This document shows, in pieces, positions 19,986 through 31,189 of a stretch of DNA of 64,000 nucleotides. The translations under genes were made by a program, and so were the position numbers. The stretch comes from Prosopocoilus inquinatus (taxonomy: Eukaryota; Arthropoda; Insecta; Coleoptera; Lucanidae): contig CM069876.1 in NCBI GenBank assembly GCA_036172665.1, positions 48,701,001-48,765,000 on the forward strand, read 5' to 3'. The notes below the pieces were generated by a model that saw only the letters and a list, made by a program, of their open reading frames with translations, had not been told where the DNA came from and searched no databases. Every line of letters begins with the position of its first letter. Position 1 is the stretch's first letter.

Positions 19986-21640
19986 TCGATTTCAATTATG
20001 AGATCCGCCCCCTTACTTCGATAAGTACTTCACAGCCTCCCGGAGTTGTGTAATTCACCGCTCGCTAATGAAGTGGAAAACGTTACGGATAAGTTTAAAT
20101 TAACATTGCAGCTTGGTTGAATTTAGTAATATCGCCGGCGCGATGTTTTGCCCCGATGGGGCGGCGGTGGCGGAGTTGCGGAGGGGGGAGCTTTATCTGT
20201 TATTATTCCTTGGCGTCGCGCTGTTGATATTGCGAAAATTCCGTCGCCTCGCCCCGCAAAAACTTGGCGTCGTTATCGCGTCAGACGGTGGTTTGGTTAT
20301 TGCGGAGGATAAACCGCTCCGTTTGTAATCGCCCGGCGCGGAGGGGTGGTTGAACCTTCATCGCGGACTGCGAAGGGGTCGAGGGCGCGGGGTGAGGGAG
20401 AGGGAGCGCTATTGAATTTGCTATTAAATTCTAATTATTGGATGTTTAATGCCTCCATTATGCGGAGCGTATTTCACACTACATTAATATCTAATTAGTG
20501 AGTGCTAATCGATGATTTTACCTACGCCGAACGTATTCGATTGGGGCGATATGCGGAATATTATTGAGTTACTGGTACAGTCGAAGAGGAGAAATAATGT
20601 CAAAAAAAATAGAATTATGAAAAAATCAAAGTCGCACACTGATTTATGCCGAGTTGGCTTGAACGCCGCCGACCAGCGTCAGAGGATTGAGTTGCGCTCA
20701 AATCAAAAATCATATTCCGAGAATTACTCGTATATAAAATAAAATACGACCGCGAAACAGATGGGAAGTGCATGCAAGCGCAAGTTATAGTAACGTGTGC
20801 GCAAAAACTAACCTTGGCCCTTCCAATCAAAACACAAGAAGTTTGTAAAATTCCCTCTGAAAAGTTACACGTCACACTGTCTTTAAATACTCGAACGCAC
20901 CTTGCGAAGCGACAGTTGTTAGTATTAAAACCCCCCTGCGTATATGTTAGAAAACATGTAAATTAATTTATTATTTATTATTCGATTGTGTCTCCGTTCC
21001 AGAATTACCGTAACGCAACCGTAGAAAAGTTTTCATTTCAGAACTGCTCGGAATAACTGCTTCTAATTTTCACAAGTGCTTATTTATTTATTTAACAATT
21101 TAATAGAACGTCTGTCCTAATTAAAAGGCAGAAGAAAAAGTGGCGAGAAAAACTCAAAAAGTATTTTGAAAAAAAAAAAGAAAAAACACAATGTAAATAT
21201 TGTGCAGGGCAAAATATTACAAAATTTAATTTTTTGATACTTTATTATTAATAAATTAAAATTAAAATAAAATAAACGTAACTAGAACTAGGTTATTGGT
21301 AGGACGGGAGCAAGATTACCAAAATTTTGACGCATTTACCGTCGCAATTGAAAAATACGCGTGTATGTACACCGGTGCTCGGCTAAAACGGTACGACTCG
21401 GCAATTTCGTGTGATCTTATGAAGGTAACTTATTTTTTTCTCTTCTGCTTTAATTCTAATTGCGATATTCAAAAACTGAAATGTTTTTTTTTTAAATAAA
21501 TTATTCATGATTCAATTTAAAAATTAAATAAATAAAATAAATTATTCGTAATTCAATTTAAAAACTGACAGATTTTCTCGCTTCGGCTTCCACTTAAAAA
21601 GATGCATGCGTCCGACATCTGACACTGTAATTAAAAAAAA
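19986..21640. other. Unique DNA, no gene recognised
   Basis: CpG-rich to about 20400 and AT-rich afterward. The 71- and 76-codon frames at 20113 and 20512 lack domains. ATAAATTATTCRTRATTCAATTTAAAAA is partly duplicated around 21495-21565 (words of 15-20 bases repeat). Confidence 0.4.
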
Positions 21641-23180
21641 AAAAAGGTAGTCATTTGTTTCTCAAGTTAAATCAAAAACACAAACAAATCGATCGTCGTG
21701 TGTTCGATTCTAGCATTAAGAGAAAAAAAATCGATCTTCTTTTGTTTTCCGGTTCGGTTCGAAGAAAGCGAGTGCATGAAAATCGTTTTGCGCATTTGTT
21801 TATCGATCGATTAAGAACAAAAAAAAAGATTCTCGTGCACTTTTCGGAATAAGGAAAAGAAGATCGTTTTTTTTCTTTCTTGTGTTGACCTTCTGTTCAT
21901 AAATTAATAAACAAATGACGATCGATTTTTTTATAAATGTATTTTCTGAAAATCAAACCTCTTTTTTAAATTAAAAAAAAAATAAATAAATAAAAGAAAA
22001 TCGATTTTTATTCCCCCTTTTTTAAAATCGAAAAATAAAAGAGGATCGATTTTAAATGACTTTTTTTCGCTTTCGATACGTGAAAGAAGGTACAAGCAAG
22101 AATCGATCGTCATCGTTTTTTTTTTTTTTTTTTAATTACTTACGAAGTTCATCGTGAAGACATTCCAAATAAAGGGCGTTAAAAAAATTGATTGTCATTT
22201 GTTCATCGACTCTAACTAAAGTGGATTAAAAATCAATCTTCTTTTGTTATTTATTTATTTTTTTGATTATACTGCAAAGTCTATGAAGAAACGATCTTTT
22301 ATTTTTTGGTTACAAGAAAACGCACAGAAAATCGATTGCCATTTGCTTGTTAGTAGTTCGAAACGAAAATTCATCCTAAAAAATACATCTTCTTTTGTTT
22401 CTTGATATTTTATGAAAATCGACTTTCTTTTGTTTTCGATTTTGAAAAAGTGCATCGACATCGAAACGATCGCCGTTTGTTTCTGACAGAAATCGATCAT
22501 GAAATCATTAAATCGATGTTCTTTCATTTGTTGTTTTTTCTTCTCTTTAATTTAATTTTAAAAAAATCCGTGCTCGTTTGTTTTTCAGCTCTAACCGAGG
22601 CGAATAGAATTCTCATTAAAAAAGAAATCGATTTTCTTTTGTTTTCTCGATTCTCAGAAAGCGCACGAAAATTCGACCGTCGTTTGTTTCTAACAGAAAT
22701 CGATCATGAAATCATAAAATCGATGTTCTTTCATTTGTTGTTTTTTCTTCTCTTTAATTTAATTTAAAAAAATCCGTGCTCGTTTGTTTTTCAGCTCTAA
22801 CCGAGGCGAATAGAATTCTCATTAAAAAAAAAATCGATTTTCTTTTGTTTTCTCGATTCTCAGAAGGCGCACGAAAATTCGACCGTCGTTTGTTTCTGAC
22901 GAAAGTTCGCAATAAAAAATTCGTTTTTTCGTTTTCGTTTTGTTTTTTTAAACTAGATGAAAAAATCGATCGTCGTTTGTTTCTCGGCTCAAAGGCGATT
23001 TTTTTTTGGTTTCTCGACGATTCTCAGAAAGCCCAAGAAAAATCAGTCGTCGTTCATTCTGGGTTCTAAGAAGATACATAAAAAATCGATCGCCTTTTGT
23101 TTCTCTGCCCCGACCAAATGCACGAGACGAACGGTTTTCTTTTGTTTCTTTGATTTTCAGGAGGTTTGCTTATTTTGAAG
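21640..23180. repeat. AT-rich irregular array of ATCGAT and TTTGTTT motifs
   Basis: The words AAAATCGATY and YTTTTGTTTCT alternate dozens of times at uneven spacing of about 40-110 bp. Between them are CGAAAG, AATCGTC and TTCTCGATTCTCAGAAAG words. Low-complexity frames of 60-121 codons, rich in F, L, R and S, run through it on both strands and are products of composition. Nothing here supports a protein. Confidence 0.75.
22477..22895. repeat. 207-bp near-identical tandem duplication in the AT-rich array
   Basis: ACAGAAATCGATCATGAAAT begins at 22486 and 22693. The two copies share TCGATGTTCTTTCATTTG, CGTGCTCGTTTGTTTTTCAG and CCGAGGCGAATAGAATTCTC and differ by only a few bases. The period is 69 codons, so the open frame at 22402-22767 reads the first copy and the start of the second in phase. 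A one-base length difference in the T/A run then shifts it. Confidence 0.9.
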
Positions 23181-24100
23181 AGATCGATTTCTTAAATGTA
23201 TTATACAGCTACCAAATTCATTTATTTTTTTTTCTGTTATTTTTCATGTGATTGGCAATTACTGCAAAGCACGCTAAGATCAAGCCCGATTTGCAGAAAC
23301 TTGCATTTTCTCTGAGAAGTCGAAAGTGTTTCTGAGTTTGCGAATGAAGCAGAAAATTTTCTTTTGGTCAAGGAGATGAAAACAACGCAAATCTGCTTGC
23401 CGGCAGCGCCATCTAACGGAGTCGAAAACAAGGTCGTTTTGCTTCAATTTTTTTTTTAGCTCCGGCGGAAGCTTTTGGCGATGGGGGTTATCATCACGTG
23501 GAGGTGGTTTTAAAATGGGGCTGACCGGAGAAAAAGCGCGATTTTATTTTTTGGATGATTGGAGCACGGCGATAATTGTCTCAAGCCACCGCGGGTTCAC
23601 CCTTCGAACGGCGGGAGTAAGAAACGCAGTTTATTTTCCGATTGACGAAACAAAACGAACAAAAAAATAGCTTGTGTGCTCAAAGCAGCGGCGGCGGCGG
23701 CGGCTTTAATGCCCCACTCACTTATTGTTCTGCGGAGATCCGGAAGCGCGCACAACGAGACATCGCCAAATGTGCCCCATAAATCGTCCGCGACAGTGCA
23801 GCTTGCCTCGCAATCTCCTTAATCCGTTTCAACATCTCGCATCATCTTGCGGCGGTCGTTGTCGTCCCCCGAAAACTCACTCGAAACGGTTGCCGGGGTA
23901 TCACTTTGGGGCCACTTGCGAGCTCGTCCATCATTTCTAGCGCCGCGCCGCGCAGCGCCGGAAATAAAATAACGCCGTCCTCTTTTCGGCGTTGTATTTC
24001 ACGCGCGTCTGATTTTTGGTTTCTGCATTTGACGTCGAGGCGGCTGAACGCGAGGGGGAATAACCGGATTTCATATTTTCGTCGGGCGATTTCTTGGAGG
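23181..24100. other. Unique CpG-rich DNA, no gene recognised
   Basis: Contains AGCGCCATCTAACGG (about 23405), the inverse of the AGATGGCG word seen at 34.9-36.7 kb, and a GGC run at about 23690-23705. Overlapping frames (23725-23940, 23906-24139, 23937-24209 minus) have no domain. Confidence 0.4.
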
Positions 24101-24102
24101 GA

Positions 24103-27100
24103 CGGTAATCAGATTTACGTTTCGCAGGTAGGTCGTTAGTTCCGTGTATTATTTTTTTTAATCCAAGAAGTTTACGACATGCAAGAAATACGTCGGAAGT
24201 ACAACGCATTACGTAACTTTTAACTTTAAGTAAATAGTAATTGACTTCGCAGGTAGGTTCTTAAGTAAAGCTTATTAGTAAAAGTACAGACGGTTTGTAT
24301 ATACTTTTTTTTTTGGTCCAAGAGTTTACGACATGCAAAAAATACGTCGGAAGTACAACCCATTACGTAACTGTTAGCTTTAATTAAAAAATAGTTGGTT
24401 TCGCAGATGGATGTGTATGTGAAAGTTATTAGTACAGGTATGGGCGGTTTGTATATGTTTTTTTTTAGATCAAGAAGTTTACGACATGCAAAAAATACGT
24501 CGGAAGTACAACCCATTACGTAACTTTTAACTTTAAGTAAAAAAATAGCTGGTTTCGCAGCGTGTATGGACGGTTTGTGTATGTGTGTTTTTTTTTAGTT
24601 CAAGAAGCTCACGACATGCAAAAAATACGTCGGAAGTACAATCCATTAAGTAACTTTTAACTTTAAGTAAAAAATAATTGGTTTCGCAGGTGGATCTTTA
24701 AGTAAAAGCTATCAGTACTAGTATGGACGGTTTGTGTGTACTTTTTTTTAGTCCAAGATGTTTACGACATGCAGACAATACGTCGGAAGTAAAACCCATT
24801 AAGTAACTTTTAACTTTAAGTAAAAATAATTGGTTTCGCAGGTAGGTTTATAAATAAAAGTTATTAATACGAGTATGGACGGTTTGTGTAATTTTTGTAT
24901 TCCGAGAAGTTTACGACATGCAAAAAATACGTCGAAAGTACAACGCATTGCGCAACTTGTAAGTTTAAGTAAAAAAAGTAATTGGCTTCGCAAGTAGGTC
25001 TTCAGGTAACAGTTATTAGTTCCGCGTATTTTTCTTTTAATCCAAGAAGTTTACGACATGTAGAAAATACGTCGATAGTACAACGCATTACGTAACTTTT
25101 AACTTTAAGTAAAAAATAATTGGTTTCGCGGGTAGGTCTATAAATAAAAGTTATTAATACGAGTATGGACGGTTTGTGCGTACTTTTCTTTTAGTCCAAG
25201 AAGTTTACGACATGCATCAAATACGTCGGAAGTACAACCCATTAAGTAACTTTTAACTTTAAGTAAAAATAATTGGCTTCGCAGGTAGGTCTTTAAGTAA
25301 AAGTTATTGGTACGAGTATGGACGGTTTGTGCATTTTGTTTTTAGTCCAAGAAGTTTACGACATGCAAACAATACGTCGAAAGTACAACGCATTGCGCAA
25401 CTTTTAAGTTTAAGAAAAAAAATAATTGGCTTCGCAAGTAGGTCTTCAAGTAACAGTTATTAGTTCCGTGTATTTTCTTTTAAATCCGAGAAGTTGACGA
25501 CATGCAGAAAATACGTCGGTAGTACAACGCATTACGTAACTTTTAACTTTAAGTAAAAAGTAGTTGACTTCGCAGGTAGTTCTTTAAGTAAAAGTTATTA
25601 ATAAGAGTACAGACGGTTTGTATATACTTTTTTTTGGTCCAAGAAGTTTACGACATGCAAGAAATACGACGGAAGTACAACCCATTACGTAACTGTTAGC
25701 TTTAATTAAAAAATAGTTGGTTTCGCAGATGGGTCTGTAAGTGAAAGTTATTCGTACAGCTATGGACGGTTTGTATATGTTTTTTTTTTAGATCAAGAAG
25801 TTTACGACATGCAAAAAATACGTCGGAAGTACAACCCATTACGTAACTTTTAACTTTAAGTAAGAAAATAGTTGGTTTCGCAGGTGGTTCTATAAATAAA
25901 AGTTATTAGTGCGAATATGGACGGTTTGTGTGTTTTTTGTTTAGTCCGAGAAGTTTATGACATGCAAAAAATACGTCGGAAGTACTACACATTAAGTAAC
26001 TTTTAACTTTAAGTAAAAAATCATTGGCTTCGCAAATAGGTCTTTAGGTGAAAGTTATTGGTACAAGAACGGACGGTTTGTATATTTTTTTTTAGTCCAA
26101 GAAGTTTACGACATGAATAAAATACGTCGGAAGTACAACCCATTACGTAACTTTTAGCTTTAAGCAAGAAAATAGTTGGTTTCGCAGGTGGTTCTATAAA
26201 TAAAAGTTATTAGTGCGAATATGGACGGTTTGTGTGTTTTTTTTTTAGTCCGAGAAGTTTATGACATGCAAAAAATATGTCGGAAGTACTACACATTAAG
26301 TAACTTTTAACTTTAAGTAAAAAATCATTGGCTTCGCAAATAGGTCTTTAGGTGAAAGTTATTGGTACAAGAACGGACGGTTTGTATATTTTTTTTTAGT
26401 CCAAGAAGTTTACGACATGAATAAAATACGTCGGAAGTACAACCCATTACGTAACTTTTAGCTTTAAGCAAGAAAATAGTTGGTTTCGCAGGTGGTTCTA
26501 TAAATAAACGTTATTAGTGCGAATATGGACGGTTTGTGTGTTTTTTTTTTTAGTCCGAGAAGTTTATGACATGCAAAAAATACGTCGGAAGTACTACACA
26601 TTAAGTAACTTTTAACTTTAAGTAAAAAATCATTGGCTTCGCAAATAGGTCTTTAGGTGAAAGTTATTGGTACAAGAACGGACGGTTTGTATATTTTTTT
26701 TTAGTCCAAGAAGTTTACGACATGAAAAAAATACGTCGGAAGTACAACCCATTACGTAACTTTTAGCTTTAATTAAAAAATAGTTGGTTTTGCAGGTGGG
26801 TCTATAAATAAAAGTTATTAATACGGATATGGACGGTTTGTGTATTTTTTTTTATTCCGAGAAGTTTACGACATGCAGAAAATACGTCGGAAGTACAACC
26901 CATTACGTAATTTTTAACTTTAAGTAAAAATAATTCGCTTCGCAGGTTGGTCTCTATGTAAAAGTTATTGGTACGAGTATGGACGGTTTGTGTATTTTGT
27001 TTTTAGTCCAAGAAGTTTACGACATGCAAACAATACGTCGAAAGTACAACGCATTACGCAACTTTTAAGTTTAAGAAAAAAAATAATTGGCTTCGCAAGT

Positions 27101-27880
27101 AGGTCTTCAAGTAACAGTTATTAGTTCCGTGTATTTTCTTTTAAATCCAAGAAGTATACGACATGCAGAAAATACGTCGGAAATACAACCCATTACGTAA
27201 CTTATAACTTTAAGTAAAAAAATAATTGGCTTCGCAGGTAGGTCTATAAGCAAAAGTTATTAGTACGAGTATGGATGGTTTGTGTATTTTATTTTACTCC
27301 AAGAAGTTTTCGACATGCAAAAAATACGTCGGAAGTACAACCCATTAAGTAACTTTTAACTTTAAGTAAAAATAATTGGCTTCGCAGGTAGGTCTTTAAG
27401 TAAAAGTTATCGGTACGAGTATAGACGGTTTGTGCATTTTGTTTTTAGTCCAAGAAGTTTACGACATGCAAACAATACGTCGAAAGTACAACGCATTGCG
27501 CAACTTTTAAGTTTAAGAAAAAAAATAATTGGCTTCGCAAGTAGGTCTTCAAGTAACAGTTATTAGTTCCGTGTATTTTCTTTTAAATCCGAGAAGTTGA
27601 CGACATGCAGAAAATACGTCGGTAGTACAACGCATTACGCAACTTTTAACTTTAAGTAAAAAATAATTGGTTTCGCAGGTAGGTCTATAAATAAAAGTTA
27701 TTAATACAAGTATATACGGTTTGTGTGTTTTTTTTTAGTCCAAGAAGCTCACGACATGCAAAAAATACGCCGGAAGTATCACCCATTACGTAACCTTACA
27801 TAACTTTAAGTAAAAGTTGTTGATTCGAGGACGAACGGTTGCGTTTTTCATTTGGAATTCGAGATGTTTACGACATGCAG
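24103..27880. repeat. 151-bp satellite, 26 units, with higher-order structure
   Basis: The word TTTACGACATG (with variants) ends in CAT at 26 places from 24180 to 27876. Steps are mostly 149-154 bp, with shorter ones of 130, 119 and about 139-140. A unit reads TTTTTTTAGTCCAAGAAG, TTTACGACATGCAAAAAATA, CGTCGGAAGTACAACCCATT, ACGTAACTTTTAACTTTAAG, TTGGCTTCGCAGGTAGGTCT, then AAGTAAAAGTTATT and TATGGACGGTTTGTG. A dimer of 304-305 bp repeats nearly exactly from about 25900 to 26740. Frames of 64-96 codons on the minus strand are translations of the unit. Confidence 0.95.
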
Positions 27881-28860
27881 GAAATACGTCGGAAGTACGT
27901 CGTGTTACCCTCACCGTCAACATATTCTGTTCTTTCTGGGCGACTTTTTCGTACGGAAATGGCGCTGAGAAATGATTCTCAGGTAATTTTGCAATTTTTG
28001 CATTTTTTTTTCTTTAACGCATCGTCCTTGCCGTGCGAGCAGTTTTTCATCCCGCCATACAAACAAAATGAATTATGGTTGCGTGGCACGCATGCGGGGC
28101 CGTCCTCGTCTCCCTCAGGGGGTGGGTGAGTTTTGCATGCGTAGAGTCGAGGCAGTTTCGTGTTTTTTTTTTTTTTTTTTTCATTAACGTTGTTAGCAAA
28201 TTGTGGCCGCGTCGCGCAGATAACAACGGAATTAATGCGCGCAATTAAATGCGTTTTTTTGCGGTCGGGTGAAATCTCGTCGTCACGTGTTTCGTACATT
28301 GTAGGGCGACGTGCCCGCGCGATAAATGCGGTCCTGTTACATACGTACGCGTCGCGGCGCCGGCGGGCGTACAATTAATTCGGATGGGATTCCCTGATTC
28401 TGCTTTTTACGCCCACAAAAAAAAAAAAAGAGAAACCGCCGCGCCGCCTCGGACAAAGCGCGTTTTGTTTTCTCGCTCACTTCAAAAGTTGTTTCATCAA
28501 ACACATGGTTTCGTTTTTTTTTTTTTTGGTCTTCAGGTTTTCGGTTACTTATTCTTCTTCTCCTGGCCACGCGACCACGCGACGTTTCGTCCTTTATTAC
28601 TTTATTACAGAAACAATGGCTTATATTGCTATCGCACAAAACCACAAGAACGTCGCGTCGGGGGGAAGTTAACAACTCCGCCAGGCAAGTTCAGTGAGGA
28701 AAGGAGTTGGTTAAACTAAGATTTTGTTCGTCGCCTGGCGCTTCCACCGACGCGACGACTTGTTAGATTTTAGAATTGCCATGCAATAAAGGAGTGGCAA
28801 CCCTGATGTTTATCTAACATTTTCTGAATCTGTGTTGGTTGATATAAAATAAATATATCA
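27881..28860. other. Unique DNA right of the satellite
   Basis: The last satellite unit grades into unique sequence with a frame from 27839 to 28129. Long T or A runs occur at about 28164, 28420 and 28515. The 60-131-codon frames are low in complexity. ATGGCGCTGAGAAATGATTC, followed by TCAG|GTAATT, at 27959-27982 could be a small 5' coding exon (listed separately). Confidence 0.4.
27959..27982 (+). other. Possible small first coding exon (MALRNDSQ) with 5' splice site
   Basis: An ATG in acceptable context (GGAAATGGC) opens eight codons ending exactly at CAG|GTAATT, a good donor match. The frame is in phase 0 at the junction. No family is recognised and no acceptor can be assigned. A chance combination of ATG and donor is quite possible. 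A similar arrangement occurs at 32203-32247. Confidence 0.15.
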
Positions 28861-29070
28861 TTCGATAAAAATCAAGTCCAGCCCAACTCAAGGTCAACCC
28901 TAACTCGCCTTATACAAGAAGAGACCATACAAGAAAAACCTAAGAAAATATTCGATATTCGATAAGCTCGAGCCATCTCAAGGTCACTCCAACCCAACTG
29001 AACTCAATTTAGAAAAAGAATTTACAAATAAGCTAAAAAAATTATATTGAAAGGAATAAATGAATAAATT

Positions 29071-29250
29071 CGATAAAAATTAAAAGAACAAAGTTTTTTA
29101 AATCTCGACCCGGACAGAAATATGAAGGGAAAACACTCAACGTTTCGCTATAGATTTATAGCTTAGTCTATAGCGAAACGTTGAGTGTTTTCCCTTCATA
29201 ATTCTGTCCGGTTCGAGATTTAAAAAACTTTGTTCTTACAATTTTCATCG
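29071..29250. mobile_element. 180-bp hairpin MITE inside the array
   Basis: Arms 29071-29154 and 29167-29250 are 84 bp each, with a 12-nt loop. The inner about 35 bp (AACACTCAACGTTTCGCTAT and neighbours) are a perfect match; outer parts have a few mismatches (CCCGGACAG against CTGTCCGG). The array motif GATAAAAATYAAGTYCA resumes to the right, so the hairpin sits within an array unit. The target duplication is uncertain because the host repeat is itself repetitive. Confidence 0.85.
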
Positions 29251-31189
29251 GACAAGAACAAACTTCAATGATAAAAATTAAGTTCAATTCATCTCAAGGT
29301 CGACCCTAACTTATCCTATGCAAGAAGGGAATTCACAAGAAAAACCTAAGAGCATTAAAAGAATTCAATTCGATAAGCTCGGACCATCTCAAGGTCACTC
29401 CGACACAACTTAACTCAATACGGAAAAGAATTTACGAAATAAACTTAAAAAAAATCAAATTGAAGAATAAGAATTAAGTTCAGTCCATATCAAGGTCAAT
29501 TCAAAGTAAACTAACAGCCCCCCCCCCAAAAAAAAAAAAGAAAGAATTTGGAAATGTTAAAAAAATTAAATTCAATGCTTACCAAGTTCAGTTCATCACC
29601 TTAAGATCAACTCAACCCAAAACTGAACTCAACAAAAGAAATTTACAAGAAAAAAGTTAAAGAAATTAATTCAACGAACATCAAGTTCGGTTCATCCCAA
29701 TCACGTTCAACCTAGATGAACCCAATTAAAAAAAAAAAAAAACATTTACAAACAGGAACTCTAAGAACTTAAAAAAAAATTAAATTCGATAGAAGCTAAG
29801 TTCAGTCCATTTCAAGGTCAATACAAGCTATCTTAAGAGAGCTCAACCTAAAAAAACATGGCAAGAGTTAAAAAGAATTAAATTCAATACGTATCGGGTT
29901 TAGATAATCTCAAGGTCAACCCACTCAAAACAACAACTTACAAAAAAAAAGCTAAGAACGTTAAAATTAAAATTAATTCAATAATTAAATTAGAGTTCAG
30001 TCCATCTCAAGAACTGTCCAATCCATTGACGCTCAGCCTAGGTGAACCCAACTCAAAAACAAAACAAAAGAACATTTACAAAAAGAAACTCTAAGAACTT
30101 AAAAAAATTGAATTCAATAGAAGTTAAGTTCAGTCCATTTCAAGGTCAATACAAGCTATCTTAAGAAAGCCCAACCTAAAAAAAAATTGCAAGACTTAAA
30201 AAGAATTAAATTCAATACGTATCGAGTTCAGATAATCTCAAGGTCAACCCACTCAACACAACAATTTACAAAAAAAAGTTAAGAACGTTAAAATTAAAAT
30301 TAATTCAATAAACATCGAGTTCAGTCCATCTCAAGGACCGTCCAATCCACTAACGCTCGGCCTAGGTGAACCCAACTCAAAAACAAAACAAAAAAAAAAC
30401 ATTTACAAACAGGAACTCTAAGAACTTAAAAAAAATTGAATTCAATAGAAGTTAAGTTCAGTCCATTTCAAGGTCAATCTTAAGAAAGCCCAACCTAAAA
30501 AAAAATTGCAGGAGTTAAAAAGAATTAAATTCAACACGTATCGAGTTCAGATAATCTCAAGGTCAACCGACTCAAAACAACAACTTACAAAAAAAAAGCT
30601 AAGAACGTTAAAATTAAAATTAATTCAATAATTAAATTAGAGTTCAGTCCATCTCAAGAACTGTCCAATCCCTTGACGCTCAGCTTAGGTGAACCCAACT
30701 TAAAAACAAAAAGAAAGAAACATTTACAAAAAGGAGCTCTAGGAACTCTAAGAACTTAAAAAAATTAAACTCAAAACAAATTAAGTTCAGCGCGTCTCAA
30801 GGTCAATCCAAGCTAACTTAAGAGAGACCAACCTAAAAAAAAGAATGTGCAGAAATAAAGTGAGAACACTCAAAAAAATAAATTCAATGAGTATCGAATC
30901 GAGAAAATTTCAAGGTCAACCCAACCCAACTGAACTCGACCTAAATATTTTAAACATTTCAAAAAAATTAAATATATTAAAAAATGTTAATTGAATAAAG
31001 TTCAACCTCAACCCATCCCAAGGTCAACACAGTCCGACTGAACCCAACCCGACCCCAATAGAAGAATAAAAAACAGAATTAATTTGAAAATCATTAGAAC
31101 GAGGGAATATTAAAAATTAAAAACTTGAAGGTCGATTAAATTTAAGCTCGAACATTGTCAAGGTCAACCCTAAGCTTGTAAAATTGTAT

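Noticed and set aside
24103..27880. CRISPR array
   Set aside because: The whole 151-bp unit is repeated, with no unique spacers; the DNA is eukaryotic and no cas-like gene is present.
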